Assembly (NCBI GenBank): GCA_020723105.1
Contig: DYJL01000010.1
Location: 1 to 64,000 of the forward strand
DNA: 64,000 nucleotides
From: Nitrospira japonica
GTDB taxonomy: Bacteria; Nitrospirota; Thermodesulfovibrionia; UBA6902
Direction: 5' to 3'
Every line of letters begins with the position of its first letter. The stretch's first letter is position 1. The notes beneath the pieces were generated by a model, which was not told the origin of the DNA, did no database searches, and saw nothing but the letters and a program-made list of their open reading frames with translations. Position numbers and translations under genes: made by a program. Positions 15,670 to 26,546 of the stretch are shown piece after piece.

Positions 15670-18179
15670 GCTGTCACCTTTTTAAATAATTTATTCTTTA
15701 AAAATGCTCCTGTATACGACTTTGGATTTTTTACAACTTCCTCCGGGGTCCCTTCAGCCACTATCCTGCCTCCCTCCTCCCCGCCTTCTGGTCCCATGTC
15801 AATAATATAGTCAGCGCTCTTGATAATGTCGAGGTTATGTTCGATAACAACAACACTGTTGCCTGCATCCACGAGTTGATTGAGGACCTCAAGAAGCTTC
15901 TGAATATCTATAAAATGAAGACCTGTGGTGGGTTCATCCAGAATATACAGGGTCTTGCCAGTGGACTTTTTACTCAGTTCCCTTGAAAGCTTCACCCTCT
16001 GCGCCTCGCCGCCGGAAAGGGTTGTTGCCGGCTGTCCGAGCTGTATGTATCCGAGGCCTACCTTCTCCAGTGTCGTCAATTTATTTCTGAGCAGGGGAAC
16101 CGCTTCAAAGAATTCAAGCGCCTGTGTGACCGTCATATTCAGTACATCAGAGATATTTTTTCCTTTGTATTTTATTTCAATAGTCTCTTTATTATATCTG
16201 GCGCCTTTGCATGTGTCACAGGGTACGTATAAGTCAGGTAGAAAATGCATTGATACCTTGACAAGCCCGTCGCCTTTGCAAGCCTCGCATCTTCCGCCTG
16301 TGACGTTGAAACTGAATCGGCCTGGTTTATAGCCCCTTACCCTTGAATCAGGGACCTGTGAAAACAAGTCCCTGACGAATGCCAAGACTCCGGTATATGT
16401 CGCAGGATTAGACCGTGGTGTTCTGCCAAGCGGCGCCTGATCAATGTCAATTACCTTGTCAATCTTTTCAATTCCCTCGATGCCTTCATGCCTTCCGGGA
16501 ACCTCAACAGAGGAATAAATTTTCTTTGCAAGCGCTTTATAGAGGATTTCAAGTATCAGGGTGCTTTTTCCCGATCCGGACACGCCGGTAATACATGTAA
16601 AGACTCCGAGAGGCAGCCTGACGTTTATATTTTTCAGATTAAATTCCTGAGCCCCCCTCAGTGTAATAAAATCTTTTGGTTTTCTTCTCTGAACCGGAAC
16701 AGGTATAGCGAGCTGTCCGCTTAGAAAAGACCCTGTGACAGATTTCCTGTTATTGATGATGTCCTGCAAATTGCCCTCAGCGACTATTGAACCGCCGTGT
16801 ACACCCGCTCCAGGGCCCATGTCAATTATATGATTTGCTATTCTCATTGTGTCCTCATCATGTTCAACAACAAGGACGGTATTTCCCATCTCTCTTAATC
16901 TGCAGAGGCTTTCAAGCAGCTTACTGTGGTCTCTTGGGTGCAAGCCAATACTCGGTTCATCAAATATGTATAACACACCTGTAAGAGAAGAACCGATTTG
17001 CGTTGCAAGCTTGATGCGCTGCGCTTCTCCGCTGGAAAGGGTCCTTGCGGGCCTGTTTAAGGCTAGATACCCAAGTCCCACTTTATCAAGGAAGTACAAT
17101 CGTTCCTTTGTCTCTTTTAAGATTTTTGATGCAATTATCTGCTCGGTCTTTGAAAGTTTCAGATTCTCTATAAATAAGATAACGTCTTTAATAGGCCTGG
17201 CAGATAACTCCCCAATGCTGAGATTGCTGATTTTGACAGACAGCGCCTCTTTTCTCAACCTGAACCCGTTACAGAAAGGACATATTTTAAGCATGCTGAT
17301 ATTTTCATCAGTGTCTTCACTTGCGTTTTTGAATCCAAGCCCCCGGCATTTTGGACAGGCGCCATAAGGGCTGTTAAATGAGAAAAATCTGGGGCTGATT
17401 TCAGGATAGTTTATGCCGCATTTTGAACAGGCGAGTTTTGTGCTGAAGAAGAGGTCTTTTCCCTCATCAATGATGTTGATCATTACTACATCAGTCAGGC
17501 TGGTAGCAACCGCAACAGCATTTGAGAGATGTTTATCAATTCCGGATTTGATAATCAGCCGATCGATAACAATATCAATATTATGTCTCTTATGTTTGTT
17601 TAATTTTATTTCTTTTGTGATATCAGTCAGTTCGCCGTCTATTCGGGCTCGTATAAACCCTCTTCTCCGGGCTTCCTGCAATTCTTTCCTGTATTCGCCC
17701 TTTCTGCCTATTATGATTGGCGAGAGCACCTGGATTCGCGTGCCTTCAGGCAAACCGTTTATCAGTTCAATAATCTGCTGTGTGCCTTGAGCCGCAATGG
17801 CGCTTCCGCACTGATAGCATTTCAATCTGCCAATCCTTGTGTATGCCACCCTGAGATAGTCGTATATCTCGGTAATTGTGCCGACGGTTGAACGCAGGTT
17901 TTTTGCAGTTACAGTTTGCTCTATTGCAATAGCAGGGGAGAGCCCTTCAATAGAATCTACATCCGGTTTTTGTAGCTGGTCCAGGAACTGCCTTGCATAT
18001 GCAGAGAGACTTTCAACATACCGCCTTTGTCCCTCTGCATAAATCGTATCGAATGCAAGGGAAGATTTGCCCGAGCCTGACGGCCCTGTAATAACTACAA
18101 TACTGTCACGCGGTATTGATACATCTATATTTTTAAGGTTGTGTACCCTTGCGCCTTTGATTATGATATGGTTAAGCAT
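15666..18179 (-). CDS. uvrA: Excinuclease ABC subunit A, short form lacking most of the insertion domain
   Basis: UvrA recognises DNA damage and loads UvrB in nucleotide excision repair. Two ABC ATPase modules are visible: Walker [20 protein letters not shown] near residue 32 and [16 protein letters not shown] in the second half. Zinc modules include [18 protein letters not shown] with CPKCRGLGF, and [10 protein letters not shown] with CDTCKG. The protein is 837 residues against the usual 930-950. The missing part lies between CPKCRGLGF and CPFCNGFRL, where only about 16 residues remain instead of roughly 100, i.e. the insertion domain. The first signature motif is LSSGEAQRI rather than LSGGEAQRI; the second is normal. 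The chosen start (18179) matches where family similarity begins; an in-frame ATG exists at 18221. Confidence 0.92.
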   Translation of the reverse strand: MLNHIIIKGARVHNLKNIDVSIPRDSIVVITGPSGSGKSSLAFDTIYAEGQRRYVESLSAYARQFLDQLQKPDVDSIEGLSPAIAIEQTVTAKNLRSTVGTITEIYDYLRVAYTRIGRLKCYQCGSAIAAQGTQQIIELINGLPEGTRIQVLSPIIIGRKGEYRKELQEARRRGFIRARIDGELTDITKEIKLNKHKRHNIDIVIDRLIIKSGIDKHLSNAVAVATSLTDVVMINIIDEGKDLFFSTKLACSKCGINYPEISPRFFSFNSPYGACPKCRGLGFKNASEDTDENISMLKICPFCNGFRLRKEALSVKISNLSIGELSARPIKDVILFIENLKLSKTEQIIASKILKETKERLYFLDKVGLGYLALNRPARTLSSGEAQRIKLATQIGSSLTGVLYIFDEPSIGLHPRDHSKLLESLCRLREMGNTVLVVEHDEDTMRIANHIIDMGPGAGVHGGSIVAEGNLQDIINNRKSVTGSFLSGQLAIPVPVQRRKPKDFITLRGAQEFNLKNINVRLPLGVFTCITGVSGSGKSTLILEILYKALAKKIYSSVEVPGRHEGIEGIEKIDKVIDIDQAPLGRTPRSNPATYTGVLAFVRDLFSQVPDSRVRGYKPGRFSFNVTGGRCEACKGDGLVKVSMHFLPDLYVPCDTCKGARYNKETIEIKYKGKNISDVLNMTVTQALEFFEAVPLLRNKLTTLEKVGLGYIQLGQPATTLSGGEAQRVKLSRELSKKSTGKTLYILDEPTTGLHFIDIQKLLEVLNQLVDAGNSVVVIEHNLDIIKSADYIIDMGPEGGEEGGRIVAEGTPEEVVKNPKSYTGAFLKNKLFKKVTA

Positions 18180-18267
18180 AGTTGTTTTGCAGATTGTAAG
18201 AATTTTTTTACTATAACCCATAAGAACGATGCGCTGTCAAACAGTCTTATAACAATATTAAACTTTC

Positions 18268-18296
18268 TTGACAATAAGATAGAAAAAATTATTTAA
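18268..18296 (+). promoter_or_regulatory. Probable sigma70-type promoter for metK-ahcY
   Basis: A perfect -35 TTGACA (18268-18273) is followed after 17 bases by ATTTAA (18291-18296). Transcription would begin close to the metK ribosome site. No SAM riboswitch fold was recognised in this 140-bp gap. Confidence 0.55.
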
Positions 18297-18327
18297 TAAA
18301 AGACATTTACTTTATGGAGGCATGAAA

Positions 18328-19476
18328 ATGAAAAGAAGGAATTATCTGTTTACTTCCGAGTCTGTTACCGAAGGGCACCCCGATAAAATTGCTGATCAGA
18401 TCTCCGATGCAATTCTTGATACGATTATAGCAGAGGATCCGAAGGCCCGGGTTGCCTGTGAAACAATGCTAACGACCGGTCTCGCATTTGTTGCAGGGGA
18501 AATTACAACCAACTGTTATGCCGATATCCCCTCAATCATAAGAGAGACTATAAGAGATATAGGATATACAAGGGCCAAATATGGATTTGATTATGAGACG
18601 TGCGCAGTAATTACTTCCATACACGAACAGTCTCCTGATATAGCGATGGGTGTTGATACCGGAGGCGCAGGTGATCAGGGACTGATGTTTGGATTTGCAT
18701 GCAACGAGACCCCTGAACTGATGCCGATGCCGATAATGCTGGCCCATAAGCTTGCAATGAAGTTAACCGAGGTGAGGAAAAAAGATATCCTGAACTATCT
18801 CAGGCCAGATGGAAAGACACAGGTAACCATTGAATATAAAGACGGCGTACCTTACCGGGTCAATACCATAGTTGTTTCTTCGCAGCACAGTCCTGAAATT
18901 ACCCTGAAAGAAATGAAAGAGGACATTATAGAGAAAGTCATAAAGCCTGTTATCCCCAAGAAACTCCTCGATGAAGAACATGTCATATACCACATTAATC
19001 CAACAGGAAGGTTTGTAGTAGGCGGCCCGATGGGAGATACGGGGCTGACAGGAAGGAAAATAATAGTTGACAGTTATGGCGGAGTTGGAAGTCACGGCGG
19101 AGGATGTTTCTCAGGAAAGGATCCGTCGAAGGTGGACAGGTCTGCTGCTTACATGGCGAGATATGTGGCAAAGAATATCGTTGCTGCCGGACTTGCTGAC
19201 AGGGCTGAACTGCAAATAGCATATGCAATTGGAGTTCCTGAGCCTGTTTCCATACTTGTTAATACCGCAAACACAGGAAAAATCCCTGACACTGAGATTG
19301 AAAAATTAGTGAGGAAGTATTTCAATTTAACACCTGCCGCAATCATAAAGAAACTTAATTTAAGAAGGCCGATCTTTAAAAAGACTGCCGCATACGGTCA
19401 TTTTGGAAGGAACCTGCCTGAATTCACATGGGAAAAAACAGATATGGCAGAGACTCTTAAAAAAGCTGCAAAGTAA
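18328..19476 (+). CDS. metK: S-adenosylmethionine synthetase
   Basis: It makes SAM from methionine and ATP. The 382-residue protein has [20 protein letters not shown] near residue 8, [12 protein letters not shown] near 117, and the P-loop-like [22 protein letters not shown] near 255. Two ATGs are in frame. GGAGG ends one base before the ATG at 18322 but 7 bases before the ATG at 18328, so the second is the likely start. It is followed 12 bp later by ahcY, so SAM production and removal of the methylation product are co-transcribed. Confidence 0.96.
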   Translation: MKRRNYLFTSESVTEGHPDKIADQISDAILDTIIAEDPKARVACETMLTTGLAFVAGEITTNCYADIPSIIRETIRDIGYTRAKYGFDYETCAVITSIHEQSPDIAMGVDTGGAGDQGLMFGFACNETPELMPMPIMLAHKLAMKLTEVRKKDILNYLRPDGKTQVTIEYKDGVPYRVNTIVVSSQHSPEITLKEMKEDIIEKVIKPVIPKKLLDEEHVIYHINPTGRFVVGGPMGDTGLTGRKIIVDSYGGVGSHGGGCFSGKDPSKVDRSAAYMARYVAKNIVAAGLADRAELQIAYAIGVPEPVSILVNTANTGKIPDTEIEKLVRKYFNLTPAAIIKKLNLRRPIFKKTAAYGHFGRNLPEFTWEKTDMAETLKKAAK

Positions 19477-19488
19477 GGAGATAATTAT

Positions 19489-20919
19489 ATGACAATTGCA
19501 TCACTGCAAAATAGCGCAACTGACTATAAGGTTGCTGATATTAGTCTGGCAGAGTGGGGAAGGAAAGAGATTGAGATTGCTGAAAAAGAAATGCCAGGCC
19601 TCATGGCAATAAGAGAAAAATATAAGGATGCCAAGCCGCTTAAAGGAGTCAGAATCTCCGGTTCCTTGCACATGACTATCCAGACGGCAGTATTAATTGA
19701 GACACTTGTTGATTTGGGAGCCAGTGTGAGATGGGCCAGTTGCAACATCTTCTCTACGCAGGATCATGCAGCCGCGGCTATTGCAAAGGCCGGCATACCT
19801 GTTTTTGCTTGGAAGGGCGAGACCCTGGAAGATTACTGGTGGTGTACATTGAAAGCTTTGACCTTCCCTGATGGAAAAGGTCCCCAATTGGTTGTTGACG
19901 ACGGCGGCGATGCTACCTTGCTCATTCATCGCGGATACGAGGCAGAAAATAATTCTGCAATTCTCGATCAGCCGACAGACAATAAAGAACTTCAAATTAT
20001 TAACAACACGCTGAAAGCTCAGCTAAAGGAAGACAATCAGTGGTGGCACAAAACAGTAAAAGAATGGAAGGGCGTCAGTGAAGAAACCACTACAGGCGTG
20101 CACAGATTATATGAAATGATGAAGAACGGCACCCTGCTGGTTCCAGCAATCAACGTTAATGATTCTGTAACCAAATCAAAATTTGATAATCTCTACGGCT
20201 GCCGGGAATCTTTACCGGATGGAATCAAGAGGGCCACGGACGTTATGCTTGCAGGTAAGGTTGCAGTTGTCTGCGGTTACGGAGACGTGGGAAAAGGCTC
20301 TGCAAAGTCCCTGAGGGCCTTTGGCGCAAGGGTGATTGTCACAGAGATAGATCCCATTTGTGCTCTGCAGGCTGCAATGGAAGGTTATGAAGTCAACACA
20401 GTAGAAAATACCCTCGGCGAGGCGGATATTTATGTAACCGCAACGGGCAATATGGATATCATCACAATTAACCATATGGCAAAAATGAAGGATCAGGCAA
20501 TTGTCTGCAACATCGGACATTTTGATAATGAAATACAGATCGAAAAGTTGAACGCATATCCGGGTATTAAGAAGATCAATATCAAACCGCAGGTTGATAA
20601 GTATCTGTTCCCTGAGGGACATACTATTTTCATTCTTGCTGAAGGAAGACTTGTAAATCTCGGCTGCGCAACCGGACATCCTTCATTTGTCATGTCCAAC
20701 AGTTTCACAAATCAGACCCTGGCACAGATAGACCTCTGGAGGAACAGGGACCTTTATGAAAAGAAAGTATATACACTTCCCAAACATCTTGATGAGGAAG
20801 TTGCAAGGCTCCATCTGGAAAAAATAGGGGTCAAGCTTACAAAACTTTCTAAGGCCCAGGCAGATTATATCGGAGTCACGGTTGAAGGGCCTTACAAATC
20901 TGAACATTACAGGTATTAA
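19489..20919 (+). CDS. ahcY: Adenosylhomocysteinase
   Basis: It hydrolyses S-adenosylhomocysteine to adenosine and homocysteine, relieving inhibition of methyltransferases. The 476-residue protein shows [18 protein letters not shown] near residue 85, the substrate-binding [11 protein letters not shown] near 137, the NAD-binding site [21 protein letters not shown] near 259, and the C-terminal [20 protein letters not shown] with the NAD-contacting Lys/Tyr pair. Length and motifs are normal. It ends 49 bp before the converging mnmA, with a strong hairpin between. Confidence 0.96.
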   Translation: MTIASLQNSATDYKVADISLAEWGRKEIEIAEKEMPGLMAIREKYKDAKPLKGVRISGSLHMTIQTAVLIETLVDLGASVRWASCNIFSTQDHAAAAIAKAGIPVFAWKGETLEDYWWCTLKALTFPDGKGPQLVVDDGGDATLLIHRGYEAENNSAILDQPTDNKELQIINNTLKAQLKEDNQWWHKTVKEWKGVSEETTTGVHRLYEMMKNGTLLVPAINVNDSVTKSKFDNLYGCRESLPDGIKRATDVMLAGKVAVVCGYGDVGKGSAKSLRAFGARVIVTEIDPICALQAAMEGYEVNTVENTLGEADIYVTATGNMDIITINHMAKMKDQAIVCNIGHFDNEIQIEKLNAYPGIKKINIKPQVDKYLFPEGHTIFILAEGRLVNLGCATGHPSFVMSNSFTNQTLAQIDLWRNRDLYEKKVYTLPKHLDEEVARLHLEKIGVKLTKLSKAQADYIGVTVEGPYKSEHYRY

Positions 20920-20937
20920 GAACTACGGGAGAACTAT

Positions 20938-20964
20938 GGGACACATCCCACAGGGATGTGTCCC
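20938..20964. terminator. 12-bp stem hairpin between ahcY and mnmA
   Basis: GGGACACATCCC and GGGATGTGTCCC pair perfectly around ACA. It sits between converging genes and can end transcription from both sides, but no T-run follows on either strand. It may equally be a member of the GTAGGG-like palindrome population. Confidence 0.6.
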
Positions 20965-20967
20965 TAA

Positions 20968-22095
20968 TCATTCAATAACCCCGCCGCCGATAACAACATC
21001 GTTATCATAAAATACGGCGCTCTGCCCTGGGGCGGGCGCCCACTGCGGCTCGTCAAATTCCACAAGAACTTTCTCATGTTCTGAGGGACTAATGAGGGCC
21101 TGCGCCTCCTTCATCATGGAGCGGATTTTAGCTTTCACATTCATTGATGATGAAAGAGACTCAATTGCAATCCAGTTTAAATCTTTTACGTAAAAACTCT
21201 TCACCATTGCATCTTCTTTTGAGCCTGCAACAACCGTGTTTTTCTTACGGTCAATATGAATAACATAATGAGGCATTAACGAGGGAATGCCAAGCCTTTT
21301 CCTCTGTCCGATGGTATAAAATACGATCCCTTTATGCTCGCCGATAACTTTCCCTTCCGGGTTTACAATAGGCCCTGACTGTAATGATTCAGGAGAAAAA
21401 CCTTTTATAAAATCCACGTACTTCTCATCTCCTACAAAACATATCTCCTGACTTTCGGGTCTTAATGCTGTTGCAAGGTCCAGCTCTTTTGCAATCTCCC
21501 GCGTTTTTTCTTTTGTCATCTCACCGAGGGGAAACAGGGTTTTTGCAAGCTCTTCCTGAGTCATGACATAGAGAACATAAGATTGATCTTTCTTTAAGTC
21601 AAGAGCTTTGAGTAACAAGTTGCGGGTAGCGAATTTAGTTTCGAGTTTCGAGTTTCGAGTTTCGAGTTTCGAGTTTTTCTGATAGCTGACCGCTGACCGC
21701 TGATTTTTCTCTATCCTTGCATAATGCCCTGTTGCTACAAAATCAGCGTTAAGCTCATGAGCCTTTCTCAGGAGGAAATCGAATTTTATATACTTATTGC
21801 ACAGGATGCATGGATTGGGCGTTTCACCTTTTATATATGAAGAACAAAAATCTTCGATCACATGTTTATAAAAGGCATCTCTGACATCAACAGTGTAATG
21901 CTCTATTGCGAGTTTATGTGCAACGGATTTTGCAAGTTCAATGGTTTCAATCGAACAGCAGACGTTGGAGGTTTTTAAATCCCTTTTGTCCCACAGCTCA
22001 AAACTCAGCCCGGTTACTTCATAACCCTGTTGCTTCAGCAGATAAGCGGCAACAGACGAATCAACGCCCCCACTCATTGCAACTATTACTTTCAT
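20968..22095 (-). CDS. mnmA: tRNA-specific 2-thiouridylase, with repeat-encoded insertion
   Basis: MnmA thiolates U34 of tRNA-Lys, -Glu and -Gln. The PP-loop motif is AMSGGVDSSVAAYLL near residue 7; the catalytic cysteines are in NPCILCNKYIKF near 98 and in EICFVGDEKY. After TGHYARIEK (near 130), where homologues continue directly to YLLKALD, there are about 29 extra residues (starting NQRSAVSYQKNSKLETRNSK) encoded by tandem 7-base repeats. The frame stays open and all catalytic parts are intact, so the enzyme is probably functional. The insert lies in a surface loop between the PP-loop and central domains. Total length is 375 residues. Confidence 0.94.
   Translation of the reverse strand: MKVIVAMSGGVDSSVAAYLLKQQGYEVTGLSFELWDKRDLKTSNVCCSIETIELAKSVAHKLAIEHYTVDVRDAFYKHVIEDFCSSYIKGETPNPCILCNKYIKFDFLLRKAHELNADFVATGHYARIEKNQRSAVSYQKNSKLETRNSKLETKFATRNLLLKALDLKKDQSYVLYVMTQEELAKTLFPLGEMTKEKTREIAKELDLATALRPESQEICFVGDEKYVDFIKGFSPESLQSGPIVNPEGKVIGEHKGIVFYTIGQRKRLGIPSLMPHYVIHIDRKKNTVVAGSKEDAMVKSFYVKDLNWIAIESLSSSMNVKAKIRSMMKEAQALISPSEHEKVLVEFDEPQWAPAPGQSAVFYDNDVVIGGGVIE
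21638..21704. repeat. Two tandem heptamer arrays inside mnmA
   Basis: Five units of GTTTCGA (21638-21673) run into GTTTTTCTGATA and then two and a half units of GCTGACC (21685-21704). Both are read in frame in mnmA and give the NSKLET repeat and the QRSAVSY stretch. Unit length 7 means three units equal seven codons, so the amino-acid pattern also repeats. Confidence 0.85.
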
Positions 22096-22194
22096 GGTGG
22101 CTTTATTCTATCACAGGAGATGGGTTCCTTCTCTATTATTGCAATTTCAATCTCCCTGAGTTTAAAGTAACAAAAGATTAGTTATCGGGCAGAA

Positions 22195-22839
22195 ATGACA
22201 AAATCAAAAACAGTCAAAACATCCTCTTCCAAAGCCAGGCGTCTCTCTTTCCCCGATGAAGAAAAAAAGCATCCCTGGCTGAAAGTGCTGCTTGAAGCTT
22301 ATCACATTGTAGACAAAGGCATAGCAAAGGCGATTGAAGAGGAAATAAAAAAAGGTAAAAACCTTGCCTGCGCCAAAGGCTGCTCAAGCTGCTGTAAAAC
22401 CCATGAAGACATTCCGGTTTATCCGCTGGAATTGATAGGCATCACATGGTATGTGACAGAGGAGATGAAGGGCGCTGAACGTGAATTGTTGATGGAGCAG
22501 CTTGAAAGTTATAAGAAAGAGGACCCTTGCCCCTTTCTGATGGAAGGGGCGTGTTCAGTGCATCCCGTGAGACCTATGGCCTGCAGGCAATTCAATGTCT
22601 TTGGTAAACCTTGTGAAGAAGGTGAGGACCCTTTCTACACAAGGCGTCATGATGTCATGAATCCCGTAAAAAAATATGTGGATCAGGCGTTTTTCATTAT
22701 GCTTCCTTTTTACGGAGTTGAAAAAGAATCCGCACGCATCAAGATTGTGGAGGCCGGCGCTTTTCACAAAATGGCAAAGGAACTCCGTTCCTGTAACTGG
22801 AAGAGCCTGGCAGAGAAGATGAAAAAGTTCGATATATAA
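22195..22839 (+). CDS. YkgJ family cysteine-cluster protein
   Basis: This 214-residue protein has the YkgJ (putative zinc/iron-chelating) signature CAKGCSSCCKTHEDIPVYPLE near residue 60, and CPFLMEGACSVHPVRPMACR with conserved Cys and Pro near 105-125, then a further Cys in GKPCEEGEDP. The family is thought to bind a metal or Fe-S cluster; its reaction is unknown. It stands alone between mnmA (divergent, 99 bp) and the defence cassette, and its codon use looks like the housekeeping genes, so it marks the left edge of the accessory region. Confidence 0.8.
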   Translation: MTKSKTVKTSSSKARRLSFPDEEKKHPWLKVLLEAYHIVDKGIAKAIEEEIKKGKNLACAKGCSSCCKTHEDIPVYPLELIGITWYVTEEMKGAERELLMEQLESYKKEDPCPFLMEGACSVHPVRPMACRQFNVFGKPCEEGEDPFYTRRHDVMNPVKKYVDQAFFIMLPFYGVEKESARIKIVEAGAFHKMAKELRSCNWKSLAEKMKKFDI

Positions 22840-23001
22840 AACTGAGTTGTTCTGTATTCTTATTACTGAGGCTCTGTAGTTCCGAACTGCATTTTTTTTA
22901 CACTTTCCCCTTGCCGTTTAACTTGAAGTTCCTATAAAATTAAGCGGTGAATTTTGGAGGGACTTTCTAATTGACTGCTTAACCGTCAGACGCAATAAAT
23001 T

Positions 23002-26000
23002 ATGACCACCCATTTCATTACAAATCAGGAAAAACTCCTTTCAGATGTTGTTAAAAATATTCTGCCATCATCGGAGAAATTGTATTTCCTCATCGGGTAC
23101 TTTTATTTCTCCGGATTTCAGGAGTTCTACGAACAGCTTGCTGATAAAGAAATCAGGATGCTGGTTGGACTGGAAGTTGAACACGACTTGACCAATAAAA
23201 TACGTGAATATGAAATCATTCAGGAAATAAATAATGCGCGGGGAAAGTTAAGAGAAACCTATTACAGATCTCTTATCGACCTCTTTAATGACACTGATTT
23301 TTTTGATTCCGACGATAAACAGGCAGCCTTCAGAATCTTCCTCGGCAAGATGAAAGACGGCACGCTGGAGATCAAAAAAACTCTTCAGCCTAATCACGCC
23401 AAGCTATACATTTTTCAAAACAAGAAAGAATCTTCTCAGGGAGGTGAATTCCCGGGCACTGTAATTACCGGTTCCAGCAACTTTACACGCGCCGGGATGA
23501 AAGGGAGATTTGAAATAAACGTCCTTTCCCGCGATGCCGCGAATTATACCGAAGCTTATAAGATATTCGAAAGCCTCTGGAGTGAGGCGGTCGCGATCGT
23601 TGATAAAAACAACATTGATGAATTTCTCTATAACGTGGTTGATAAAATCTGGATTGATAAGATACCAAAACCATTTTTAATGTATGTCCGGGTTCTTGAA
23701 GAATACTTTTCCGAACGTATTAAAGAGCATATCAGACTGCCGGGCGATATAACCAGAGGCAGATACTTTGATCTTAAATATCAGGTTGACGCTATTAAGA
23801 AAGCATTAGATGTAATTCAGCGCCATAACGGGGTTATCATTGCCGATGTAGTCGGATTGGGCAAAAGCATAATAGCTTCTGCTGTAGCACATAATCTCAA
23901 TCTTAAAACAATAATAATTACTCCTCCTCATCTTGTTGGACAATGGGATGATTACCGTTATGAGTTTGATATTAACGCGAGGATATACAGCAGTGGGAAA
24001 ATAGAACAGGCTTTGTCAGAGAACAGTCAGGATGAGGTGAAATTGATTATTGTGGACGAAGCTCATAAGTACAGAAATGAATTGACCTCTGATTATTCAA
24101 ATCTTCACAAACTCTGTCAACGCAACAAAGTTATTTTATTGTCCGCAACCCCTTTCAATAACCGTCCACAGGATGTATTTTCAATGGTTAAATTTTTTCA
24201 AATACCAGCCAGATCGACCATCCAGACAGTTGATAATCTTTCCTTTCAGTTCCGAAAGCTGATTCTTGAATATAAGAAAATCAAAGAACTTCAGTCTGCA
24301 AAAAAAGAAAGCGCCGGAGCTATTAAGGCACGTATAAAACAGGTTGCCGATGGCATAAGAAATATACTTTCTCCCCTTGTCATAAGACGCTCCCGCCTTG
24401 ATCTGGAAGAGATAGAAGAGTATAAAGATGACCTCAAAAGGCAGAAGATTGAATTTCCAAAGGTCAATGACCCGGAAATCCTGGAATATGATTTAGGTGA
24501 ATTGAGCAACCTTTACGAAGAAACACTCGATAAAATCGCCCCGGAAGATGAAGATGCAGGGTTTATAGGAGCAAGGTATAAACCTACCTTTTATATCAAA
24601 GACTTTGAGAAGTATCGTAAGAAAATCTCAAAAGAAATGGGTGTCGATGAAAACCTGTTGAAACAGACTCAGATCAATCTTGCGATATTCATGAAGCGGC
24701 TGCTTGTTCGTCGTTTTGAAAGCTCTATATATGCATTTCGTGCAACCCTGGACTCCATAATCCGTCATTCCGGGCTTGTCTGCGACTGGTATGAAAAACT
24801 GGGCAAAGTGCCCATATATAAAAAAGGTAAGCTGCCTGATTTAGACTTGCTCATGGAGGCAACGGGCGAAGACCTTGGTGAACAACTTAAAGACTCCTTT
24901 CTGGAAGAAGAGTTAAAGGAATATATTGAAAAAGGATTATGGTTAATTGATAAGAAGGAGATAAGAGTAAAGTTTATAGAAGATGTAAGAAAAGATATTA
25001 AAATTCTTTCTGATGTCCGTGAGGCTTGGTTCGAAAAGGGCTTTCCTGATGATCCAAAGCTTCAGCACTTTGCAGAGGAAATTAAAGAGCAATTAAATAA
25101 AAACCCGGATAGAAAGATTGTAGTCTTTACGGAATTTGCCGATACTGCCGATTATCTTTTTGATAATCTTAAAGGCAATTTAAGAGTTTTTAAATATACT
25201 GGAGATGTTGCTACAAAAACCAACAAACAAATAATAAGAGAGAACTTTGATGCAGGATATAGAGAGCAGAAGAATGATTATGACGTGCTTATAGCCACAG
25301 ACGCCATTTCCGAGGGATTTAATCTTCATAGAGCAGGCATTGTTTTTAATTATGACATACCATACAACCCGACAAGGGTCATTCAGAGGGTTGGCCGTAT
25401 TAACCGGATCAACAAGAAAGTATTCGACGAGCTTTTTATTTATAATTTCTTCCCTACATCTACAGGTGAGAGAGAAACACGCGTCCGTCAGATTTCCACT
25501 TTAAAGATTGCAATGGTTCACGCCCTTTTTGGTGAAGATACAAAAGTGCTTACAAAAGATGAAGAGCTTCAATCGTATTTTGCCAAACAATTCCAGGAGA
25601 CATTCAGGAATCAGGAAGAACTTTCACCTGAAACCAGATACGAAAATTTTATTAAAAAACTGCGGACATCTTCACCTGAAATAATTAATGAAGCTATGAA
25701 TATTTCCCGGCGTTCGAGAATAAGAAGATCGGTTAAAAAAGACAGACACGGGGTAATCATATTCGGTAAAAAAGGGGATGAATATGTCTTTAAATACAGC
25801 AGTAAAAAAGGTGAAAGCATTACGCTTAGCGTGGCTGAGGCGTTAAACCTGTTTGAGGCAGATTTATCTGAAGAAGCCGAAAAGACCGGCAAGTCTTTTG
25901 ATCCGATTTATGAGAGTCTGAAAAAAGGTCTCTTTTCAAGAAAGACCGAGGTATCTATGGACAGAGGGAAGACAGAGGCGATTCAGAAGGTCGAAGCACT

Positions 26001-26244
26001 GAAAGGAAAACTTCCGGCCATGAGAGATTATCTTGAGGATCTGTTATACGTCATCAGAGACCTTGACGCACTGCCTGACAGGTATGCAAAAATTATCAGG
26101 GCAATTGATCTGAAGAAGCTTGAAGGGGACATGGATGATCTTATGCGAGAGGTCCCCCACAAATATCTGATTGACATTATAGAACGTGAGAAAAAAATTG
26201 ATGAAGGCAGGGAAGTCCTGATTTTGTCGGAGGAGTTGATTTAA
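23002..26244 (+). CDS. Defence helicase: PLD-like nuclease domain fused to SNF2-type helicase
   Basis: This 1080-residue protein starts with a phospholipase D-like domain (residues 1-190): the H-x-K part of a single HKD motif is NHAKLYIF (H132, K134), followed by GSSNFTRAG near 157. A superfamily 2 SNF2-like helicase follows: Walker A ADVVGLGKSII near 280, DEAH box IIVDEAHKYRNE near 350, motif III LLSATPFNNRP near 380, and the C-terminal lobe with VFTEFADTADYL near 705, DAISEGFNLH near 765 and the arginine finger region VIQRVGRINRINK. The last 200 residues are helical and unassigned. PLD-SNF2 proteins occur beside methyltransferases in defence islands, where they probably cleave and translocate on unmodified DNA. 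It is 62 bp upstream of the toxin-antitoxin pair. Confidence 0.85.
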   Translation: MTTHFITNQEKLLSDVVKNILPSSEKLYFLIGYFYFSGFQEFYEQLADKEIRMLVGLEVEHDLTNKIREYEIIQEINNARGKLRETYYRSLIDLFNDTDFFDSDDKQAAFRIFLGKMKDGTLEIKKTLQPNHAKLYIFQNKKESSQGGEFPGTVITGSSNFTRAGMKGRFEINVLSRDAANYTEAYKIFESLWSEAVAIVDKNNIDEFLYNVVDKIWIDKIPKPFLMYVRVLEEYFSERIKEHIRLPGDITRGRYFDLKYQVDAIKKALDVIQRHNGVIIADVVGLGKSIIASAVAHNLNLKTIIITPPHLVGQWDDYRYEFDINARIYSSGKIEQALSENSQDEVKLIIVDEAHKYRNELTSDYSNLHKLCQRNKVILLSATPFNNRPQDVFSMVKFFQIPARSTIQTVDNLSFQFRKLILEYKKIKELQSAKKESAGAIKARIKQVADGIRNILSPLVIRRSRLDLEEIEEYKDDLKRQKIEFPKVNDPEILEYDLGELSNLYEETLDKIAPEDEDAGFIGARYKPTFYIKDFEKYRKKISKEMGVDENLLKQTQINLAIFMKRLLVRRFESSIYAFRATLDSIIRHSGLVCDWYEKLGKVPIYKKGKLPDLDLLMEATGEDLGEQLKDSFLEEELKEYIEKGLWLIDKKEIRVKFIEDVRKDIKILSDVREAWFEKGFPDDPKLQHFAEEIKEQLNKNPDRKIVVFTEFADTADYLFDNLKGNLRVFKYTGDVATKTNKQIIRENFDAGYREQKNDYDVLIATDAISEGFNLHRAGIVFNYDIPYNPTRVIQRVGRINRINKKVFDELFIYNFFPTSTGERETRVRQISTLKIAMVHALFGEDTKVLTKDEELQSYFAKQFQETFRNQEELSPETRYENFIKKLRTSSPEIINEAMNISRRSRIRRSVKKDRHGVIIFGKKGDEYVFKYSSKKGESITLSVAEALNLFEADLSEEAEKTGKSFDPIYESLKKGLFSRKTEVSMDRGKTEAIQKVEALKGKLPAMRDYLEDLLYVIRDLDALPDRYAKIIRAIDLKKLEGDMDDLMREVPHKYLIDIIEREKKIDEGREVLILSEELI

Positions 26245-26306
26245 TTATATTTGCATTGCAATTTACCGGTAAATCCATTATCCTTGATGTAAGGAGGTAA
26301 GGAAAC

Positions 26307-26546
26307 ATGCTTGCAAAGAAGACATCGAAGAACCAGCTCACCCTGCCTAAGGAGGTCGCCAAGTCATTCCCGGACACTGAATATTTTGATGTTTCGGTGA
26401 AGGACAGAAAGATAATCCTTATGCCGGTTAAGATAACCCCCGCTGATAAAACACTTGACAGCGTGAGGGACAAACTCAAAAAACTCGGCGTTACGGAAAC
26501 CGATGTGACTGAGGCGGTGGCATGGGCAAGAAAGAAAAAGAGGTAA
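26307..26546 (+). CDS. AbrB/SpoVT-type antitoxin
   Basis: The first 45 residues (MLAKKTSKNQLTLPKEVAKS, then FDVSVKDRKIILMPV) form a swapped-hairpin AbrB DNA-binding domain. The remaining part is helical and ends in AWARKKKR, expected to wrap the partner toxin. An AGGAGG ribosome site lies 9 bases before the ATG. It overlaps the PIN gene by 25 bp, the usual antitoxin-first arrangement, and probably represses its own promoter. Confidence 0.8.
   Translation: MLAKKTSKNQLTLPKEVAKSFPDTEYFDVSVKDRKIILMPVKITPADKTLDSVRDKLKKLGVTETDVTEAVAWARKKKR

Noticed and set aside
18180-18321. SAM riboswitch before metK
   Set aside because: The gap is AT-rich with no stem arrangement of a known SAM riboswitch and no terminator hairpin.
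21638-21704. CRISPR array
   Set aside because: The units are 7 bases with no unique spacers between them, and they are read in frame inside mnmA.
22840-23001. Regulatory RNA or promoter before the defence helicase
   Set aside because: The 162-bp gap contains a T-run and some AT-rich stretches but no clear promoter boxes or stable fold.
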